A stretch of 64,000 bases of DNA, taken from Pseudofrankia coriaricola (GTDB taxonomy: Bacteria > Actinomycetota > Actinomycetes > Frankiales > Frankiaceae). The notes under the pieces were generated by a model. The model made no database searches, was not told where the DNA came from, and saw nothing but the letters and a program-made list of their open reading frames with translations. Each line of letters opens with the position of its first letter. The stretch's first letter is position 1. Shown here piece by piece: positions 24,663 to 34,305 of the stretch. The DNA lies in the NCBI RefSeq assembly GCF_001854805.1, contig NZ_MBLO01000263.1, positions 1 through 64,000 on the forward strand, in the 5' to 3' direction. Made by a program: the position numbers and the translations under genes.

Positions 24663-25238
24663 TCACTGCGCCCTCCCGTCGGGGCCGAGCAGGCGAAGGG
24701 GGTCGGTGCCGTCCCAGGCCGCGGACGCCCGCGCGAGTTTGCTCAGGTTGGCCAGGAATCCGGGCGTGCTCTCGATCACCTCGGTGTAGAACCCGAAGTC
24801 CGCGACCGTGTCGACGTAGGCGACGCGGAACCTGCCGGAGGACCGGCTCTCGGCGGCGATCTCGTAGCCCAGCTCCTGGTAGTGGGCCTTCTTCCCGTCG
24901 TAATCGGGGGTGACGGTCGCCAGCTGGTGGAACGCGCGGGTTCCGTCGCGGCTCCACTCGCGGAACACGCTGGGGCGGTCGCAGAGCTGTTGGATCAGCT
25001 CGATCTGGACCGGGCCGGTCTGCGCGACCGCGACCCGGATCGTGATCGTGGCCTGGGTGCCGCGGTAGGTCGCGTGCTGGTCGGAGGCGGGCATGACGTG
25101 GAACGGGCCGACGCCGAAGACCCGGGCCCACTTGGCCGCGGCGGCGAGCACGTCGTCGACGAGGAAACCCAGCTGGAAGAACCGGTAGTCGCCTTCGGGC
25201 CACGGTTGCTGGAACAGGGGGTGCTCGATCGGGCTCAT
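24663..25238 (-). CDS. VOC-family protein, glyoxalase_4-like
   Basis: 191 residues starting MSPIEHPLFQQPWPEGD at ATG 25238, which overlaps the thioesterase stop by 4 bp (ATGA), so the genes are translationally coupled. Blocks: YRFFQLGFLVDDVLAAAAKW, GPFHVMPAS, TGPVQIELIQQL, FHQLATVTPDYDGK and VAYVDTVADFGFYTEVIEST. Metal ligand candidates are Gln/His in the first and FHQL strands and Glu in IELIQ and TEVIE. Members act as epimerases or lyases on CoA or keto substrates (methylmalonyl-CoA epimerase is a relative). Function unknown. Confidence 0.85.
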   Translation of the reverse strand: MSPIEHPLFQQPWPEGDYRFFQLGFLVDDVLAAAAKWARVFGVGPFHVMPASDQHATYRGTQATITIRVAVAQTGPVQIELIQQLCDRPSVFREWSRDGTRAFHQLATVTPDYDGKKAHYQELGYEIAAESRSSGRFRVAYVDTVADFGFYTEVIESTPGFLANLSKLARASAAWDGTDPLRLLGPDGRAQ

Positions 25239-26149
25239 GGCGCGGTCACCGGGAGCACAAGGACCTCCTGCATGACGGTGGCAACGAGATGACCGTCGGC
25301 GTCGTGGATCGCCCCGTGTGTGAGGCCTCGGTTGCCGGCGATGGCGAGCGTTTCCTGGGTGTGAAGGTGCCATCGGTCGAATCGCGCTGGTCGGTGGAAC
25401 CAGATGGCGTGATCCAGGCTCAGGCCGTTCGACCTGCCCGGCCCGGCCGCTCCCGGGTGCGCTCGGAAAACCATGTCCATCAGGAGGAAGTCGCTGGCGT
25501 AGGCGAGGAGCGCCGTGTGCAGCAGTGGGTCGTCGCCCACGGCGCGCGGGAGCCGCATCCAGTGCGACCTCGTCGCGCTCGCGGTTGTGGGAGCCCGCGG
25601 TCCGCCGAGGAACGAGGGCGCCTCGCTGATCCGCATCTCGACCGGCGGAGGCTGCTCGATCCAGTGACGTCCGTGCTGTCGCATGTCGGCCGGGAGTTGA
25701 CGAGCCCACTGCTGCAGGAGCGGCACGTCGTCCGGTGGGGGTGCCGGAGGGGCGGGGGCGGTCGCGCTGGACTCGGCGCCGCCGTCGTGGAACGAGACGA
25801 TGGCGACGAGCAGTGGCTTGTCGTCCTCGAGCACGGTGACCTGCCGGGTGGACATCGAGCGGCCGTCACGCACGCGGTCGACGGTCAGGTCCAGCGGACG
25901 GCCCGGGGTTCCGGCCCGGACGAAGGCGGCGTGCAGCGAGTGCGGGGCCTTCCCGCTCACCGAGCTGCCGGCGGCGACGAGGGCCTGTGCGAGGAGCTGA
26001 CCGCCGTAGACCCGTCCGGGCGCGCGGACGGCGTCGGGCGGCACTCGGAAACGATCTTCGGTCAGCCGTTGCGGCTCGAGGGCGCCGAGGAGGGCGTCGA
26101 GTGCGTCGAGCAGCGCTGTGTCGAGACGGGGATGCGCGGGCGAGTCCAC
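25235..26149 (-). CDS. tesB: Acyl-CoA thioesterase II (TesB-like)
   Basis: 304 residues with two hot-dog domains. N-terminal domain: GRVYGGQLLAQALVAAG, HSLHAAFVRAGTPGRPLDL, TVLEDDKPLLVAIVSFHDG. C-terminal domain: HTALLAYASDFLLMD, SNGLSLDHAIWFHRPARFD with the conserved Asp, and RGLTHGAIHDADGHLVATVM. It hydrolyses acyl-CoA to free acid and CoA. GTG 26149 lies about 5 nt after a TAGACT -10-like hexamer on the minus strand, so a leaderless message is possible. First gene of the minus-strand pair with the VOC gene, divergent from the sulfotransferase operon. Confidence 0.9.
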   Translation of the reverse strand: MDSPAHPRLDTALLDALDALLGALEPQRLTEDRFRVPPDAVRAPGRVYGGQLLAQALVAAGSSVSGKAPHSLHAAFVRAGTPGRPLDLTVDRVRDGRSMSTRQVTVLEDDKPLLVAIVSFHDGGAESSATAPAPPAPPPDDVPLLQQWARQLPADMRQHGRHWIEQPPPVEMRISEAPSFLGGPRAPTTASATRSHWMRLPRAVGDDPLLHTALLAYASDFLLMDMVFRAHPGAAGPGRSNGLSLDHAIWFHRPARFDRWHLHTQETLAIAGNRGLTHGAIHDADGHLVATVMQEVLVLPVTAP

Positions 26150-26167
26150 ACGACTAGTCTAGGCCAT

Positions 26168-26180
26168 CTTGGATCAAAGA
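26168..26180. promoter_or_regulatory. Candidate GntR operator, copy 2, in the divergent promoter region
   Basis: CTTGGATCAAAGA, followed by TCAGAGATCC, sits between the divergent tesB and epimerase starts. It is identical over 13 bp to the complement of 22731-22743 next to the GntR gene. Position and symmetry suit control of both operons by that regulator. Confidence 0.45.
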
Positions 26181-26206
26181 TCAGAGATCCATCGAGAGGG
26201 GCGCGG

Positions 26207-27124
26207 ATGCTGAGTGGCGAGAAGATCCTGATTACCGGGCCGGCAGGCCGCATCGCCTTCGGTCTCGCCGAGACGCTGGCGGCCGACAACGAGGTGTGGG
26301 GCGTCTCGCGCTTCGGCGATCCCGCGGCTCGTGCCGAGGTCGAGGCGTTGGGAGTGACGACCCGCGCCCTGGACATCGGCGATGGCGACTTCGGTGATCT
26401 GCCGTCCGACTTCACGTACCTGTTACACATCGCCGCGGACTTCGGGAACGACTACGAGCGGGCCCTACGGGTCAACGGCGAGGGAACGGGGCTCCTGCTG
26501 GCGCACTGCCGCACGGCGAAGGCGGCGCTGGTGATGTCGACGTTGACCGTCTACAAGCCGCATGCCGATCCGTGGCACCCCTTCCGGGAGGACGACCCAC
26601 TGGGCGACGCCGGCCTGCCCGAACCGAAGCCATACTCCATCGGCAAGATCGCCGAGGAGGCGGTGGCCCGTTACTGCGCCCGGGCGTTCGACCTTCCCAT
26701 CACCATCGCCCGGATGGGCAGCGCCTACGGCGACCGCGGCGGTCTTCCCGCGTGGTACCTGCACGCCATCGCCGCGGGCCGGCCGGTGGTGGCCCGTTGG
26801 GACCCCCTGCCGTACAGCCCGATCCACTATGACGACATCAACGCCCAGTTCGAGTCGCTCCTCGATGCCGCCAGCGTGCCGGCGAGGATCGTGAACTGGG
26901 CGGGCGACGAGCCGGTGACCGTACAGCAGTGGTCGGCGTACTTCGGTGACCTGCTCGGCGTCGACGCCAAGGTGGTCGTCGAGCCCGTCCCCGGCGCATC
27001 GCTCGGCTCCGTAGGTGACCGCACCACGCGGTCCGCCATCACCGGCCCCTGCCGGGTGGACTGGCGCGACGGCTTCCGGCGCATGGCCGCGCACATGTAT
27101 CCCGATCGCGTGAAGGCGAGCTGA
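26207..27124 (+). CDS. NAD-dependent epimerase/dehydratase (extended SDR)
   Basis: 305 residues. Rossmann motif near the start (ILITGPAGRIAFGLAETLA, altered GxxGxxG), LDIGDGDFGDL, YLLHIAADFGNDY, Ser in LVMSTLTVYKPH, and YSIGK as the YxxxK motif. ATG 26207 follows GAGAGGGG. Extended SDRs act on sugars or on alcohols such as 3-beta-hydroxysteroids. First gene of a five-gene operon; a 4-nt gap separates it from the sulfotransferase, so it may form or expose the hydroxyl group that is sulfated (inference). Confidence 0.88.
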   Translation: MLSGEKILITGPAGRIAFGLAETLAADNEVWGVSRFGDPAARAEVEALGVTTRALDIGDGDFGDLPSDFTYLLHIAADFGNDYERALRVNGEGTGLLLAHCRTAKAALVMSTLTVYKPHADPWHPFREDDPLGDAGLPEPKPYSIGKIAEEAVARYCARAFDLPITIARMGSAYGDRGGLPAWYLHAIAAGRPVVARWDPLPYSPIHYDDINAQFESLLDAASVPARIVNWAGDEPVTVQQWSAYFGDLLGVDAKVVVEPVPGASLGSVGDRTTRSAITGPCRVDWRDGFRRMAAHMYPDRVKAS

Positions 27125-27128
27125 GCCG

Positions 27129-28280
27129 ATGGGGCGCTATCCCTCCGCCGACCAGCTGCTCGACGAGGCCGCCGAGCAGACCGGGCTGTCCGACTTCGGC
27201 CCCGGCGACTTCCGCGACGGACTCACGGTGCTGCTCGACAGCCTCGAGCGCGACGGCGACCTGAGCCCCGGCGCCGACGCGGCCGTGATCGGTGACTTCC
27301 GCCGGCGGCTCGTCAATCGCCTCGAGGTCGAGGCCTGGTACCGCGAGCACCCCGAGGTCGACGACGTCCCCGTACGCGGGCCGGTCGACATCAGCGGCCT
27401 GCCCCGCACGGGCACCACGGCGCTCGCCGACATGCTGTCGTTCGACCCGCAGTTCCGCTGCCTCCGAGGCTGGGAGCAGACCAAACCGTGTCCACCGCCG
27501 ACGCGGGACGACGAGGCCGACGACCCCAGACGGCTGGAGTTCATCGCCGCCCAGGAGCGCCGGTCGACGGAGCACCGGGCGATGCACATCCTCGAGATCG
27601 ACGCCACGATGGAGGACACCGAGCTTCTCGGCATGGCCTTCCACGGCCAGCAGATGGTGCTGCCGGTGCCCGGCTACCGCGACTGGTGGCGGGAGGCCGA
27701 CCTGACCTCGACCTATCGGTACCACCGTCGCGTGGTGAAACTGCTCGGGTCGCGGCGCCCGCCGGACCTGTGGCTGTTCAAGGCGCCGCACCACAAGTTC
27801 CACCTCGACGGGCTGGCGGCGGCGTATCCGGACATCCGCTTCGTCATGACCCATCGCGACCCGGCCAAGGTGGTGCCCTCGTACACGAGCCTCGTGTCGT
27901 CGATCATGCCGCCAGCTGACGGCGGGCGCGATCCGCATGGGCTCGGTCGGGAGATCTGCGACCACCTGCGCATCGGCATGGAGCATGCCATCGAGGCCCG
28001 GGGGCGGATCGGCGAGGACCGGTTCCTCGACGTCCATCACCGTGACCTCGTGTCCGATCCGAAGGGCACGATCCGGCGGATCTACGAGTGGCTTGGCTTC
28101 GACCTCACGCCAGCGGTCGAGCAGACGATCCTCGACTGGCAGCGGGCCAACCAGATGGGCGCCGCGGGCGCGCACCGGTACACCGCCGAGCAGTTCGGCC
28201 TGAGCGCCGCTCAGATCCGATCCGACTACGACTTCTACATCCGGCACTTCGACGTGGCGTTGGAAGGCTTGAAGCGATGA
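27129..28280 (+). CDS. PAPS-dependent sulfotransferase family protein
   Basis: 383 residues of the Sulfotransfer_3-type family. 5'-phosphosulfate loop: DISGLPRTGTTALADMLS. 3'-phosphate motif: RFVMTHRDPAKVVPSYTSL. Also LWLFKAPHHKFHLDGLAAAY and the C-terminal GTIRRIYEWLGFDLTPAVE. It would transfer sulfate from PAPS to a hydroxyl of a small molecule or lipid. Such long forms are common in mycobacteria. It lies in one operon with cysD and cysNC, the enzymes that make PAPS, which strongly supports true sulfotransferase activity. The acceptor is unknown. Confidence 0.92.
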   Translation: MGRYPSADQLLDEAAEQTGLSDFGPGDFRDGLTVLLDSLERDGDLSPGADAAVIGDFRRRLVNRLEVEAWYREHPEVDDVPVRGPVDISGLPRTGTTALADMLSFDPQFRCLRGWEQTKPCPPPTRDDEADDPRRLEFIAAQERRSTEHRAMHILEIDATMEDTELLGMAFHGQQMVLPVPGYRDWWREADLTSTYRYHRRVVKLLGSRRPPDLWLFKAPHHKFHLDGLAAAYPDIRFVMTHRDPAKVVPSYTSLVSSIMPPADGGRDPHGLGREICDHLRIGMEHAIEARGRIGEDRFLDVHHRDLVSDPKGTIRRIYEWLGFDLTPAVEQTILDWQRANQMGAAGAHRYTAEQFGLSAAQIRSDYDFYIRHFDVALEGLKR

Positions 28281-29470
28281 CCGCGCTCCCCACATGGACC
28301 GACCAGATGCGGGCACTCGAAGGCGTGGCCGAGAACCTCACGGCCACCTGGCGGCCGGACGGCGCGACCGAGGCCGAGGCGCAGGACATGAACAAGCTCG
28401 CCCTGTCGATCCTCGCGTGCGGCTACCTGTGCCGGGTCTACACCGATGCCCGCCGGCCAGTGTTCATGCCGCTGTGGAACTACGCGTGCAACCAGGGCGG
28501 ACCCAACCCCGACTACGTGTACCTGACGACGGAGGTCGACCCGAACGGCGTGTACGAGATCTCGGGCTACCGCGGCACGACCCGGTTCGTCGAGATCACG
28601 CAGCAGGAATCGGACATGACCAGCCCGAAGCACTTCGAGCGCCGGGACACGCCACCGCTGCGGGTCACCAACGACCTCGACGAGCTCACGATCGGCGACG
28701 ACGGCTCCTTCCGGATGATCCTCAGCGCCGCGCGTCCGGACGGTTATAGCGGCGACTGGTGGCCGCTCGATCCCCGTACGCGCAAGCTCCTCATGCGGAA
28801 ATGCGCGTGCGACTGGACGCACGAGGTCGACGCCCGGGTGGCGATCAACCGCCTGGACGACCCCGGCGAGGACATGGCGCCGGCCGACATCGCCCGCCGG
28901 TTCTCGGACATGGCCGAGTGGATCGACGGGATGATCCGGTTCGACATGCAGCTCGTCCGGTACTACCGGGAGCACCACGGCATCAACGTCCTGCTGCGCT
29001 CCCAGTGGATCGAGAACGCCGGCGGCCTGGCGAAGCAGGCCTACTACGACGGCATCCACCAGATCGCCGACGACGAGGCCCTGATCGTCGAGTTCCCCGT
29101 ACCGACCGAGTGCCGCTACTGGCAGATCCTCGTGGCCGACGACCGGTTCTCCACCGTTGACTGGGTGAACCGCCAGTCGAGCCTCAACGACGTGCAAGCC
29201 CGCGTCGACGGCGACGGCTGGTTCCGGGGCGTCGTCTCAAAGCAGGACCCCGGTGTGCACAACTGGCTCGACAAGGCCGACTTCCCATGGGGAATCCTCC
29301 AGGCCCGCTTCTACCGGGCCAACGAATATCCCGAGGCCACCGTGACCAAGGTGCCCGTCACCGACGTGCGCAAGCACCTACCACCTGACACCGCACCGGT
29401 CACGCCAGCCGAACGGGCACAGCAACTGCGGATCCGCCGCGAGGGCGCGCAGCTACGGCGGATCTGGTGA
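28277..29470 (+). CDS. DUF1214-like conserved protein of the sulfotransferase operon
   Basis: 397 residues, ATG 28277 overlapping the sulfotransferase stop by 4 bp. No signal peptide or membrane segment is seen. A beta-rich C-terminal half ([55 protein letters not shown]) resembles DUF1214 proteins, often found near sulfotransferases in actinobacteria. Conserved-looking Trp, Tyr and His residues in this half suggest a ligand-binding site. Activity is unknown; the coupling suggests it works with the sulfotransferase, perhaps binding substrate or product. The family assignment is by appearance and moderately sure. Confidence 0.75.
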   Translation: MTALPTWTDQMRALEGVAENLTATWRPDGATEAEAQDMNKLALSILACGYLCRVYTDARRPVFMPLWNYACNQGGPNPDYVYLTTEVDPNGVYEISGYRGTTRFVEITQQESDMTSPKHFERRDTPPLRVTNDLDELTIGDDGSFRMILSAARPDGYSGDWWPLDPRTRKLLMRKCACDWTHEVDARVAINRLDDPGEDMAPADIARRFSDMAEWIDGMIRFDMQLVRYYREHHGINVLLRSQWIENAGGLAKQAYYDGIHQIADDEALIVEFPVPTECRYWQILVADDRFSTVDWVNRQSSLNDVQARVDGDGWFRGVVSKQDPGVHNWLDKADFPWGILQARFYRANEYPEATVTKVPVTDVRKHLPPDTAPVTPAERAQQLRIRREGAQLRRIW

Positions 29471-30375
29471 ACACGGCTACGCAGACCCACCTCCAGCGGT
29501 TAGAGGCCGAGAGCATCCAGATCCTCCGCGAGGCCGTGGCCGAAGCGGAGAAGCCGGTGATGCTGTACTCGGTCGGCAAGGACAGCTCGGTGATGCTGCA
29601 CCTGGCGGTGAAGGCGTTCCATCCGTCGCCGCCCCCGTTCCCGCTGCTGCACGTCGACACGACCTGGAAGTTCCGGGCGATGTACGAGCTCCGGGACAAG
29701 CTCACTGCCGACCTCGGCGCGGAGCTGCTCGTATACCAGAACCCCGAGTGCGTGGAGAAGGGCATCAACCCGTTCGACCACGGCTCATCGGTGCACACCG
29801 ACATGTGGAAGACCGAAGGGTTGAAGCAGGCGCTGGACCACTACGGCTTCGACCTGGCCTTCGGTGGCGCACGGCGCGACGAGGAGAAGTCGCGGGCGAA
29901 GGAGCGGGTGTTCTCGATCCGCACGGCGCAGCACCGGTGGGACCCGAAGCAGCAGCGCCCGGAGCTGTGGCGGCTCTACAACGCCCGCAAGGCGCACGGC
30001 GAGTCGGTGCGGGTGTTCCCGCTGTCGAACTGGACCGAGCTCGACATCTGGCAGTACATCCACCGGGAGGAGATCCCGATCGTGCCGCTCTACCTGGCGG
30101 CGACGCGCCCGGTCGTCGAGCGTGACGGGATGCTGATCATGGTCGACGACGACCGGATGCGACTCAAGCCGGGCGAGGAACCGCAGCTGAAGTCGGTGCG
30201 GTTCCGGACGTTGGGCTGCTACCCGCTGACAGGCGCCATTGAGAGCGAGGCATCGACGCTCCCCGAGATCATCCAGGAGATGCTGCTCATGACGACCTCG
30301 GAGCGGCAGGGCCGCGCCATCGACCATGACCAGTCGGCGTCGATGGAGCGCAAGAAGCAGGAGGGCTACTTCTGA
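29467..30375 (+). CDS. cysD: Sulfate adenylyltransferase small subunit
   Basis: 302 residues, GTG 29467 overlapping the previous stop by 4 bp. PP-loop [66 protein letters not shown] and [14 protein letters not shown] are the standard CysD blocks, and length is normal. With CysN it makes adenosine 5'-phosphosulfate (APS) from ATP and sulfate, driven by GTP hydrolysis. Second last gene of the sulfation operon. Confidence 0.97.
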   Translation: MNTATQTHLQRLEAESIQILREAVAEAEKPVMLYSVGKDSSVMLHLAVKAFHPSPPPFPLLHVDTTWKFRAMYELRDKLTADLGAELLVYQNPECVEKGINPFDHGSSVHTDMWKTEGLKQALDHYGFDLAFGGARRDEEKSRAKERVFSIRTAQHRWDPKQQRPELWRLYNARKAHGESVRVFPLSNWTELDIWQYIHREEIPIVPLYLAATRPVVERDGMLIMVDDDRMRLKPGEEPQLKSVRFRTLGCYPLTGAIESEASTLPEIIQEMLLMTTSERQGRAIDHDQSASMERKKQEGYF

Positions 30376-32291
30376 TGGCCCACGCCACGGGCGAGCTGGC
30401 CGCCACCGGCATCGAGGCCTACCTCGACCAGCACGAGCACAAGACGTTGCTGCGGTTCATCACCTGCGGCAGCGTGGACGACGGGAAGAGCACGCTGATC
30501 GGCCGGCTGCTCTACGACTCGAAGCTGGTTTTCGAGGACCACCTGGCCGCCCTCGAGTCCGACTCGAAGAGGGTCGGCACCCAGGGCGGTGACCTCGACT
30601 TCGCCCTCCTCGTCGACGGCCTCGCCGCCGAGCGCGAGCAGGGCATCACGATCGACGTCGCCTACCGGTTCTTCTCGACCGAGCGGCGCAAGTTCATCGT
30701 CGCCGACACGCCCGGCCACGAGCAGTACACGCGCAACATGGTCACCGGCGCGTCCACCACCGAGCTGGCCGTGATCCTCATCGACGCCCGCAGGGGCGTG
30801 CTCACCCAGACCCGCCGCCACAGCTTCCTGGTGTCGCTGCTCGGTATCCGCCACGTCGTGCTGGCGGTCAACAAGCTCGACCTCGTCGGCTACTCGCAGG
30901 CGACCTTCGACGCCATCGAGGCCGACTACCGCGAGTTCGCGTCGGGCATCGGCCTCACCGACATCGTGTCCATCCCGATCTCGGCGCTGCGCGGCGACAA
31001 CATCACGGGCCCGTCGGAGAGCACCCCCTGGTACAGCGGCCCGAGCCTCATCGAGCACCTGGAGACGATCGAGGTCGCCGACGACCTCCACGCCGGGCCG
31101 TTCCGTATGCCCGTCCAGTGGGTGAACCGACCAAACCTCGACTTCCGGGGCTTCTCTGGCGAGATCGTCGGCGGCGCCGTGCATCCGGGTGACCCGGTCC
31201 GCGTGCTGCCGTCGGGCCGCGAGAGCACTGTCGCCCGGGTCGTCACCTACGACGGCGACCTCGATGAGGGCATCGCCGGCCAGTCCGTCACCATCACGCT
31301 CAACGACGAGATCGACGTGAGCCGGGGCGACGTCCTCACCGCCGCCAACGACCCTGCCGGCGTCGCCGACCAGTTCCAGGCTGACATCGTCTGGATGTCC
31401 GACGACCAGATGCTGCCGGGGCGCCCGTACGTGCTCAAGCTCGGCACCAGCACTGTCGGCGTCACGATCGCCTCGCCGAAATACAAGGTCAACGTCAACA
31501 CCCTCGAGCACCTGGCCGCCAAGACGCTCGAGCTCAACGAGATCGGCGTGTGCAACATCGGCCTCGACCGGCCGATCGCGTTCGACGCCTACCGCGACAA
31601 CCGCGATATGGGCGGCTTCATCGTCATCGACCGGTTCACGAACAACACCGTGGCCGCCGGCATGATCCACTTCGCCCTGCGCCGCGCCCAGAACGTGCAC
31701 TGGCAGGCCGTCGACGTCGACAAGGCGGCCCGGGCCCGCCTCAAGGGGCAGCGTCCGACACTGGTGTGGTTCACAGGCCTCTCCGGCGCCGGGAAGTCGA
31801 CGATCGCGAACCTCGTCGAGCAGAAGCTCCACGAGCAGGGCTTCCACACCTACCTCCTCGACGGCGACAACCTGCGCCACGGCCTCAACAAGAACCTGGG
31901 CTTCACCGACGTCGACCGCGTCGAGAACATCCGCCGAGCGGCCGAGGTTGCCAAGGTCATGGTCGACGCCGGCCTTATCGTCCTCGCGTCGTTCATCTCA
32001 CCGTTCCGGGCCGAGCGCCGCCTCGCCCGGGACCTGTTGGGCGACGGCGAGTTCGTCGAGGTATTCGTGGACGCCCCGCTGTCGGTCGCCGAAGCCCGTG
32101 ACCGCAAGGGCCTGTACGCCAAGGCCCGCCGGGGCGAGCTGGTGCACTTCACCGGCATCGACTCCCCGTACGAGCCGCCCGAGGCCCCTGAGGTCCACGT
32201 CGACGCGAGCGGCGCTGTGCCCGCGGAGACCTCCGCCGAGCTCGTGATCGACCACCTCCGTGCTGCCGGGCTGCTGAGATCACCCGCGTGA
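30375..32291 (+). CDS. cysNC: Bifunctional sulfate adenylyltransferase large subunit/APS kinase
   Basis: 638 residues. GTPase part about 25-440: G1 [10 protein letters not shown], switch [14 protein letters not shown]3 [10 protein letters not shown]4 NKLDLVG. APS kinase part about 455-638: P-loop [72 protein letters not shown]. The two enzymes with CysD turn sulfate into PAPS. ATG 30375 uses the last base of the cysD stop (TGATG). The kinase part means the operon yields PAPS, the donor the sulfotransferase needs, rather than APS for cysteine synthesis alone. Confidence 0.96.
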   Translation: MAHATGELAATGIEAYLDQHEHKTLLRFITCGSVDDGKSTLIGRLLYDSKLVFEDHLAALESDSKRVGTQGGDLDFALLVDGLAAEREQGITIDVAYRFFSTERRKFIVADTPGHEQYTRNMVTGASTTELAVILIDARRGVLTQTRRHSFLVSLLGIRHVVLAVNKLDLVGYSQATFDAIEADYREFASGIGLTDIVSIPISALRGDNITGPSESTPWYSGPSLIEHLETIEVADDLHAGPFRMPVQWVNRPNLDFRGFSGEIVGGAVHPGDPVRVLPSGRESTVARVVTYDGDLDEGIAGQSVTITLNDEIDVSRGDVLTAANDPAGVADQFQADIVWMSDDQMLPGRPYVLKLGTSTVGVTIASPKYKVNVNTLEHLAAKTLELNEIGVCNIGLDRPIAFDAYRDNRDMGGFIVIDRFTNNTVAAGMIHFALRRAQNVHWQAVDVDKAARARLKGQRPTLVWFTGLSGAGKSTIANLVEQKLHEQGFHTYLLDGDNLRHGLNKNLGFTDVDRVENIRRAAEVAKVMVDAGLIVLASFISPFRAERRLARDLLGDGEFVEVFVDAPLSVAEARDRKGLYAKARRGELVHFTGIDSPYEPPEAPEVHVDASGAVPAETSAELVIDHLRAAGLLRSPA

Positions 32292-32563
32292 CCAGCCGCG
32301 AGGCCGCCGGCATGAACGGCCACGACGTCGCCACCACCCTCGCCGGTGAGGCGGTGCCAAGCAGTTGCCGGACATCGTCGCCCACCAGCCCGGCCTGAGC
32401 CCGCAGATGCGCGAGCAGGTCCGAGCTTCCCGATCGACTGCTCGGCGGGCGGGCGTCGCGTACTGCGTTTGCTGTATGGCAGGTGTACGCGGTGCGGCGA
32501 TGCGGCGGGCGCCGCCGAACGGCGACCGTTAACTCCGACGGCAACCGCCACCGGAGGTACAAC
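32292..32563. other. Spacer; possible N-terminal remnant of a CysQ-like phosphatase
   Basis: A frame from ATG 32312 reads MNGHDVATTLAGEA, and a shifted frame continues KQLPDIVAHQPGLSPQMREQ. The first block is like the start of inositol-phosphatase/CysQ proteins, which remove the PAP formed by sulfotransferases. It is too short to be sure, and nothing further is recognised before the GGAGG at 32552 of the next gene. Confidence 0.25.
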
Positions 32564-33505
32564 GTGATCGAGGTGAACAGCCTCAGCAAGAGGTACGGCG
32601 ACAAACTCGCGGTGGATTCGCTGACCTTTACCGTACGGCCCGGGGTGGTGACCGGGTTCCTCGGCCCCAACGGAGCCGGGAAGTCGACGACCATGCGAAT
32701 GATCATGGGATTGGATCGGCCCACGTCGGGCTCAGTGACGGTCAATGGGCGGCCGCACGCGCAGCACGTGGCGCCGCTGCACGAGATCGGCGCGCTGCTG
32801 GAGGCGAAGTCGATCCACCCAGGCCGTTCGGCATACCACCACCTGCGGGCCTTGGCGGCGAGCAACGGCATCGGAGCCGAGCGGGTACTGGAGGTCATCG
32901 ATCTGGTCGGGCTCAGCGAGGTGGCCCGCAAACGTGCGGGGGCGTTCTCCCTCGGTATGGGGCAGCGGCTGGGCATCGCCACGGCGCTGCTGGGCGACCC
33001 GAAGGTGGTGATCCTGGACGAGCCGGTCAACGGTTTGGACCCGGAGGGTGTGCTGTGGATCCGCAATCTGCTCAAGGGGCTGGCGGCGCAGGGTCGTACC
33101 GTCCTGGTCTCGTCGCATCTGATGAGCGAGATGGCGGTGACCGCGGAGGACCTGATCGTGATCGGGCGGGGCCGGCTGCTGTCGGCGGGTCGGATCGGCG
33201 AGTTCATCGCCAGGTCGTCGAGTCGCCGGGTCCGGGTGCGTTCGCCGCAGGTGGCACGCTTGCGTGAGTTGCTCCTGGCGGACGGGGCGACGGTCAGCGG
33301 CATCGAGCCCGACGTCATCGACGTGGAAGGGCTGGATGCGCCCAAGATCGGGGAGCGGGCGGCCGATGCCGGCGTGGTCCTGCACGAACTCGTCCCCGAG
33401 GAGGCTTCGCTGGAGGAGGCGTTCATGCGGATCACGAAGGACTCGGTCGAGTACCACGGCGGCTCGGGCGCGTCGTTCGCTGCCAAGGGAGGGGTACGCC
33501 GATGA
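32564..33505 (+). CDS. ABC-2 type exporter ATP-binding protein
   Basis: 313 residues: Walker A GPNGAGKSTTMRMIMGLDRP, signature FSLGMGQRLGIATALLG (altered LSGGQ), Walker B VVILDEPVNGLDPEG, H-loop VLVSSHLMSEM, and a C-terminal extension of about 90 residues (VRVRSPQVARLRELLLADGA). GTG 32564 follows CCGGAGG. The form is that of ATPases paired with two-component systems for antibiotic or lipid export. It overlaps the permease gene by 4 bp and is followed by a histidine kinase and response regulator, making one operon. Confidence 0.93.
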   Translation: MIEVNSLSKRYGDKLAVDSLTFTVRPGVVTGFLGPNGAGKSTTMRMIMGLDRPTSGSVTVNGRPHAQHVAPLHEIGALLEAKSIHPGRSAYHHLRALAASNGIGAERVLEVIDLVGLSEVARKRAGAFSLGMGQRLGIATALLGDPKVVILDEPVNGLDPEGVLWIRNLLKGLAAQGRTVLVSSHLMSEMAVTAEDLIVIGRGRLLSAGRIGEFIARSSSRRVRVRSPQVARLRELLLADGATVSGIEPDVIDVEGLDAPKIGERAADAGVVLHELVPEEASLEEAFMRITKDSVEYHGGSGASFAAKGGVRR

Positions 33506-34305
33506 GCACCGCCACGCTTACCCAGATGTCGGGCTCGCGGGTCACCTTGCCGCGCGTCATGCACATGGAGTGGATCAAGTTCTGGTCGCTACGGTCCACG
33601 ATCTACACCCTCGCCGTCGCTCTCCTCGTGACGGTCGGTATCGGCACCCTGTCCACGGCGCTCGTAGATTTCAAGGCGAACGGCCCCGCCGCGAACGATC
33701 CGACCTGGGACAGCCTTTACGGGATCACGATCGCCGCGCTGGCCACGGCCGTGCTCGGGGTGCTGATGACAACCAGCGAGTATGGCACCGGCACCATCCG
33801 CGCCACCCTGGCTGCTGTGCCGGCACGCCTGCCCGTGCTGTGGGCCAAAGTGGCGGTCTTCGCCGCGGGAAGCTTCATCTTCACCTTTGCCGCGGGACTC
33901 GCCGCGTTCCTGGCTGGACAGGCGATCCTGTCGGCGCGTGATCTCGACAGCGCCACGCTGTTCGACCCAGGGGCATTCCGCGCGGTAGTCGGCGCGGCCG
34001 TCTACCTGACCGGCGCCGGGCTGATCGGGGTGGCAATTGGTAGCTTGCTGCGCCACACCGCTGGTGCGATCACGGCGGTAATCGGTGCGCTGTTCCTGGC
34101 GCCGAGCCTGCTTCCGTTGCTGCCCGGCAGCATCAGGGACACCGTGAACCCGTACATGCCGCTGAACGCGGCGCAGGCGTTCATCACGGTGAACGGTCCC
34201 GGCGGTGGCGACCTGTCGCCGTGGGCCGGACTCGCGGTCTATGCCGGCTATCTTGTCGTGTTGGTGGTCTGGGCCGCGGTCATGCTCAAGCGGCGCGATG
34301 CGTGA
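33502..34305 (+). CDS. ABC-2 type transporter permease
   Basis: 267 residues, about six hydrophobic segments (TIYTLAVALLVTVGIGTLST, GITIAALATAVLGVLMTTSE, VAVFAAGSFIFTFAAGLAAF, AVYLTGAGLIGVAIGSLL, VIGALFLAPSLLPLLPG, VYAGYLVVLVVWAAVMLK). The short motif TSEYGTGTIRATLAAVPARL is typical of ABC-2 permeases. ATG 33502 overlaps the ATPase stop. It forms the exporter with the preceding ATPase; the exported compound is unknown. Confidence 0.9.
   Translation: MSTATLTQMSGSRVTLPRVMHMEWIKFWSLRSTIYTLAVALLVTVGIGTLSTALVDFKANGPAANDPTWDSLYGITIAALATAVLGVLMTTSEYGTGTIRATLAAVPARLPVLWAKVAVFAAGSFIFTFAAGLAAFLAGQAILSARDLDSATLFDPGAFRAVVGAAVYLTGAGLIGVAIGSLLRHTAGAITAVIGALFLAPSLLPLLPGSIRDTVNPYMPLNAAQAFITVNGPGGGDLSPWAGLAVYAGYLVVLVVWAAVMLKRRDA

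Noticed and set aside
30366-31880. 504-codon minus-strand frame opposite cysNC
   Set aside because: cysNC is unmistakable on the plus strand; the antisense frame has no recognisable domain.
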